Shown: positions 6,559-8,623 of the stretch, one piece after another
Layout of the letters: every line of letters starts with the position of its first letter
Position numbering within the stretch: position 1 is the first letter of the stretch
Source of the DNA: CAZRZN01 sp964604565
GTDB lineage: Bacteria; Pseudomonadota; Alphaproteobacteria; Rhodobacterales; Rhodobacteraceae
Direction of reading: 5' to 3'
Assembly: GCA_964604565.1 (NCBI GenBank)
Contig: CAZRZN010000192.1
Coordinates: forward strand, 1 to 8,623
DNA: 8,623 bases
The notes under the pieces: generated by a model
Seen by the model: only the letters and a program-made list of their open reading frames with translations
Database searches by the model: none
Told to the model about the DNA's origin: nothing
Program-made: the position numbers and the translations under genes

Positions 6559-6564
6559 CTCCTC
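6559..6564 (-). promoter_or_regulatory. Shine-Dalgarno GAGGAG that decides the pxpB start
   Basis: On the minus strand GAGGAG lies 9 nt before the GTG at 6549 and is the only strong ribosome site in the gap between the PLP-enzyme gene and pxpB. The alternative GTG at 6579 has only a weak purine run upstream. This favours a 247-residue PxpB starting MTDPTAK over a 257-residue form. Confidence 0.6.
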
Positions 6565-6609
6565 GACCCAACCCAGCACGGGCGGCGTCTCTTGTCCAGC
6601 CGCACAGGC

Positions 6610-7854
6610 TCAGTCGAGGATGCCCTGCATCACGGAAAGAAAGGCGCGCACTTCTTCGAGGCTGTTGTAATGGCCCAGCGACACGCGGATGCAATCCGTC
6701 TGGCCCAAGGGTGTCAGGATGTTGCCGGAATAGTGATCGGCCTTGCGCGTGTGGGTGCGGATGCCCTCTGCGTTCAGCGCCTCGACGATTTCCGGCGACG
6801 CGCGCCCCTCCGCCCAGAAACTCACCAACCCTTCGCGCGACGGATTGTCCGGGCCGCCGACGATGATGACACCGGGGAGATCCGCGAGGCCCGGCAGATT
6901 GTCGGTTCCATGGATCATCGCCTGTGTCAGCGCCGCCTCATGGGCATGGATCGCATCGCGTGCCGCGGCCAGCCGCGCAGGCCGCGCATCCAAATCCGAC
7001 ACCTGCGCCCCAAGCCAGTCAAAGTAGCGCACCACCTCGGAAAAGGTCGCATAGGCGCCGGTGTCGCGTGTGCCCAGTTCCCAGTTGCCCTCCGGCCCAC
7101 CCACCAACGAGTCGTGGGCCAGCGCGGTCAACCGGTCGGACGCCCATGCGACGCCGTATCCATGCCGCGAAAAGACCTTGTAGGGAGAGACAACATAGCC
7201 GTCCACGCCCGCGCCCGCCACATCGATATGGCCGTGACAGGCGTGCTGGATGCCGTCGACAATGATAAACGCATCCGGCGCGACGTCACGGATGGCGTCC
7301 GCAATGCCGGGCAGATCCATGGCCATGCCGGTCACCGGCGACGTGTGAAGGATCGTGGCAACCGCCGTATCGGGCGTGACATGCGCGGCATAGGCAGCGG
7401 CCGTCACCTGTCCCGTCGCGTCGTCATGGGGGATCAGAACATGCCGCTGTCCCGCCACTTCGGCCCAGCGCGCCATGGCGCTGCGCGAGGCCGGATGCTC
7501 CACGCTGGATCCCAGCGCAACGCCCGGTCCTGCGCCCAGGCAGGCATCCCGGATCAGGCGGAACAGCAGTTCGGTTCCGCTTTCGCCGACGATCACGGCG
7601 CCGCCTTCTGCGTTGAAAAAACTGCGCACGTCTGCTCGCGCCTCATTGATCACGGCGACCAACGCGGCGGAGGCGGGATTGTCCCGCCCCTGATTGTCCG
7701 GAATTGCCGCGAACCGAGTCGATGTTTCCACCACCGATTTCAGGGTCAGGGCACCGCCGGCATTCTCAAAGAATATCCGCTTTCCGGTAAAGGGACATTC
7801 GTCCACATGGGCAAAGCGGTCGCGGATTTCGTGCAGCAGAGCGGCGTCAAACAT
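6610..7854 (-). CDS. Class V aminotransferase-fold PLP enzyme, reaction unknown
   Basis: 414 residues of fold-type I, class V aminotransferase/cysteine-desulfurase-like architecture. Visible features: FENAGGA (29-35) near the N-terminus, GESGTELLF (90-98) for the cofactor phosphate region, SSVEHPASR (116-124) with the His expected to stack on PLP, HTSPVTGMAMDLP (170-182), the cofactor Asp and Gln in IIVDGIQHACHGHIDV (197-212; D200, Q203), and the Schiff-base Lys K226 in SPYKVFSRHGYG. Near the C-terminus, ADHYSG (372-377) stands where SufS/NifS-type desulfurases carry HCA with the catalytic Cys, so sulfur transfer by that route is unlikely. Isopenicillin-N-epimerase-like racemases or C-S lyases are alternatives; no substrate can be read. 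The ATG at 7854 shares one base with the yacG stop (TGATG); an in-frame TTG directly before it is less likely. Its place in the operon suggests amino-acid chemistry linked to 5-oxoproline or glutamate, but that is inference only. Confidence 0.85.
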   Translation of the reverse strand: MFDAALLHEIRDRFAHVDECPFTGKRIFFENAGGALTLKSVVETSTRFAAIPDNQGRDNPASAALVAVINEARADVRSFFNAEGGAVIVGESGTELLFRLIRDACLGAGPGVALGSSVEHPASRSAMARWAEVAGQRHVLIPHDDATGQVTAAAYAAHVTPDTAVATILHTSPVTGMAMDLPGIADAIRDVAPDAFIIVDGIQHACHGHIDVAGAGVDGYVVSPYKVFSRHGYGVAWASDRLTALAHDSLVGGPEGNWELGTRDTGAYATFSEVVRYFDWLGAQVSDLDARPARLAAARDAIHAHEAALTQAMIHGTDNLPGLADLPGVIIVGGPDNPSREGLVSFWAEGRASPEIVEALNAEGIRTHTRKADHYSGNILTPLGQTDCIRVSLGHYNSLEEVRAFLSVMQGILD

Positions 7855-8036
7855 CAATGGGGTTTCCGTTCTTCCTCGGCAGCGGCTTGCGCGGCCTCTT
7901 CCAGATCTTCGGGATCGTCCGAAGGGATGGCATAGCTACCGCCCAACCATTTCGCCAGATCCACATCGGCGCAGCGCCGTGAGCAGAAAGGGCGGAATTT
8001 CTCATCGCTCTTTCGTGCACAGATCGGACAGCTCAT
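7854..8036 (-). CDS. yacG: DNA gyrase inhibitor YacG (small zinc protein)
   Basis: 60 residues. Four cysteines, C3, C6 (CPIC), C18 and C22 (PFCSRRC), form the zinc site typical of YacG, followed by the conserved ADVDLAKWLGGSYAIP (23-38) and an acidic Glu/Ala-rich tail. In E. coli YacG binds GyrB and blocks gyrase from binding DNA; here the same role is assumed from the family. The ATG at 8036 overlaps the RNase stop as ATGA (8033-8036) and has AAGGAG 5 nt upstream within the RNase gene. The stop shares one base with the PLP-enzyme start. Placement after an RNase E/G gene is, as I recall, common in Rhodobacteraceae, so this context is ordinary. Confidence 0.93.
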   Translation of the reverse strand: MSCPICARKSDEKFRPFCSRRCADVDLAKWLGGSYAIPSDDPEDLEEAAQAAAEEERKPH

Positions 8037-8623
8037 ATCAACTCCTTCAGCGCCACCCTGTCGCGCTTGCGTTGCAACTCCAAAAGGCCCAGCACCGTCC
8101 AGCCCGCGACCACGGTTTCGGTGCGGTCCTGCTTGAGCGCCGCCTTCAGAACGCTTTCAAGCTGGCGGCGATCCTTTTTCGTCACGGGGGCGGGATCGAT
8201 GACGATTTGCCCGCCAAGGCCGCGCAGCCGCAACTGTCGCGGCAAATCGCGAAAAGCCGCGATGTTCGCCTTCAGGCCCGCAGCCGGCGAGGTATCCCCA
8301 CCGGTATTGATGTCCACCGCCACCAGCGCGGAGGTGGGTTCGATCAGCATGCTGCCGCCCGTGGGCAGCGCCACGCGCGGGTCGCGCAGCGCCTCGACCA
8401 GTTCGGTCACCTCATGACGGGAAAATCCGTCCGGCGTCTCGTCCACCTCCGCGGGACCGATCCATTCGCGCCACGCCAGAACATGCGGTCCATCCCCTTC
8501 GACCAGCAGCTCCGGCCCGCCTGTCGCGTCCGCCAGAACGGCTTGCGCCAGTTGCCGCATGGCCAGGATGTCATCAACAATCGCCTCCGCATCATCGGGA
8601 TGCGCGCCTGACCGGACAATCAG
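8033..8623 (-). CDS. rng: Ribonuclease E/G family protein, C-terminal part
   Basis: The last 196 residues of a cytoplasmic endoribonuclease of the RNase E/G family, which processes rRNA and decays mRNA at single-stranded AU-rich sites. The frame stays open to the window edge, so the S1 domain and start are outside. The DNase-I-like catalytic subdomain is visible: LPTGGSMLIEPTSALVAVD (86-104 of the visible part), the metal-binding D104 and N106 in VDINTG, DLPRQLRLRGLGGQIVID (126-143) with the second catalytic Asp D143, then DRRQLESVLKAALKQDR and LGLLELQRKR (177-186). It ends 10 residues later at LKELI, so it lacks the CPxC zinc-link and the small C-terminal domain of E. coli RNase E and RNase G. 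This short form resembles the compact alphaproteobacterial RNase G-like proteins rather than full RNase E, so the gene symbol is provisional. Confidence 0.9.
   Translation of the reverse strand: MIVRSGAHPDDAEAIVDDILAMRQLAQAVLADATGGPELLVEGDGPHVLAWREWIGPAEVDETPDGFSRHEVTELVEALRDPRVALPTGGSMLIEPTSALVAVDINTGGDTSPAAGLKANIAAFRDLPRQLRLRGLGGQIVIDPAPVTKKDRRQLESVLKAALKQDRTETVVAGWTVLGLLELQRKRDRVALKELI

Noticed and set aside
5965..7935. 656-codon open frame on the plus strand opposite pxpB and the PLP-enzyme gene
   Set aside because: It runs across two genes with clear family motifs on the other strand. Its translation is rich in Arg, Gly and His with no domain I recognise, which is the signature of a GC-driven shadow frame.

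Overview
The window looks like chromosomal DNA of an alphaproteobacterium, most likely a Rhodobacteraceae (Roseobacter-type) species. The reasons are high GC, tightly overlapping genes, a GlpV-type glycerol-uptake binding protein next to glpK, and a short RNase E/G gene followed directly by yacG. This placement is inferred from gene content and remembered family sequences; no search was run. I see no rRNA, tRNA, CRISPR array, insertion sequence or broken gene.

Left part, + strand (1-2884): the end of a glycerol ABC-transporter substrate-binding protein (GlpV), then a strong GC-rich hairpin in the 107-nt gap, then glycerol kinase (glpK), then class I fructose-1,6-bisphosphatase (fbp), which starts on a GTG overlapping the glpK stop by 4 nt. 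Together these read as a route from glycerol to gluconeogenesis. GlpV helps capture glycerol and GlpK makes glycerol 3-phosphate. After oxidation and aldol condensation by enzymes encoded elsewhere, the bisphosphatase makes fructose 6-phosphate.

Middle (2885-4025): a 255-nt spacer with several short inverted repeats, including a 14-bp perfect one at 3022-3035. It leads into a single glycosyltransferase family 25 gene on the + strand. That gene faces the right-hand operon across a 136-nt convergent spacer with no convincing terminator.

Right part, - strand (4026-8623), read from the right edge inward: the C-terminal part of an RNase E/G-family ribonuclease, YacG (zinc protein, gyrase inhibitor family), a class V aminotransferase-fold PLP enzyme of unknown reaction, and then PxpB, PxpC and PxpA, the three subunits of the prokaryotic 5-oxoprolinase. 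Four of the five junctions overlap by 1-4 nt; the only gap is about 60 nt, before pxpB. The set therefore looks like one transcription unit joining RNA processing and gyrase control to 5-oxoproline recycling.

The most unusual points are the PLP enzyme, which lacks the expected desulfurase cysteine and sits in the 5-oxoprolinase operon; the divergent PxpB; the glycerol kinase that lacks E. coli-type allosteric sites and is coupled to fbp; and the RNase that ends before the zinc-link position, with a CPxC protein starting at that point. None of these amounts to a clearly new system.
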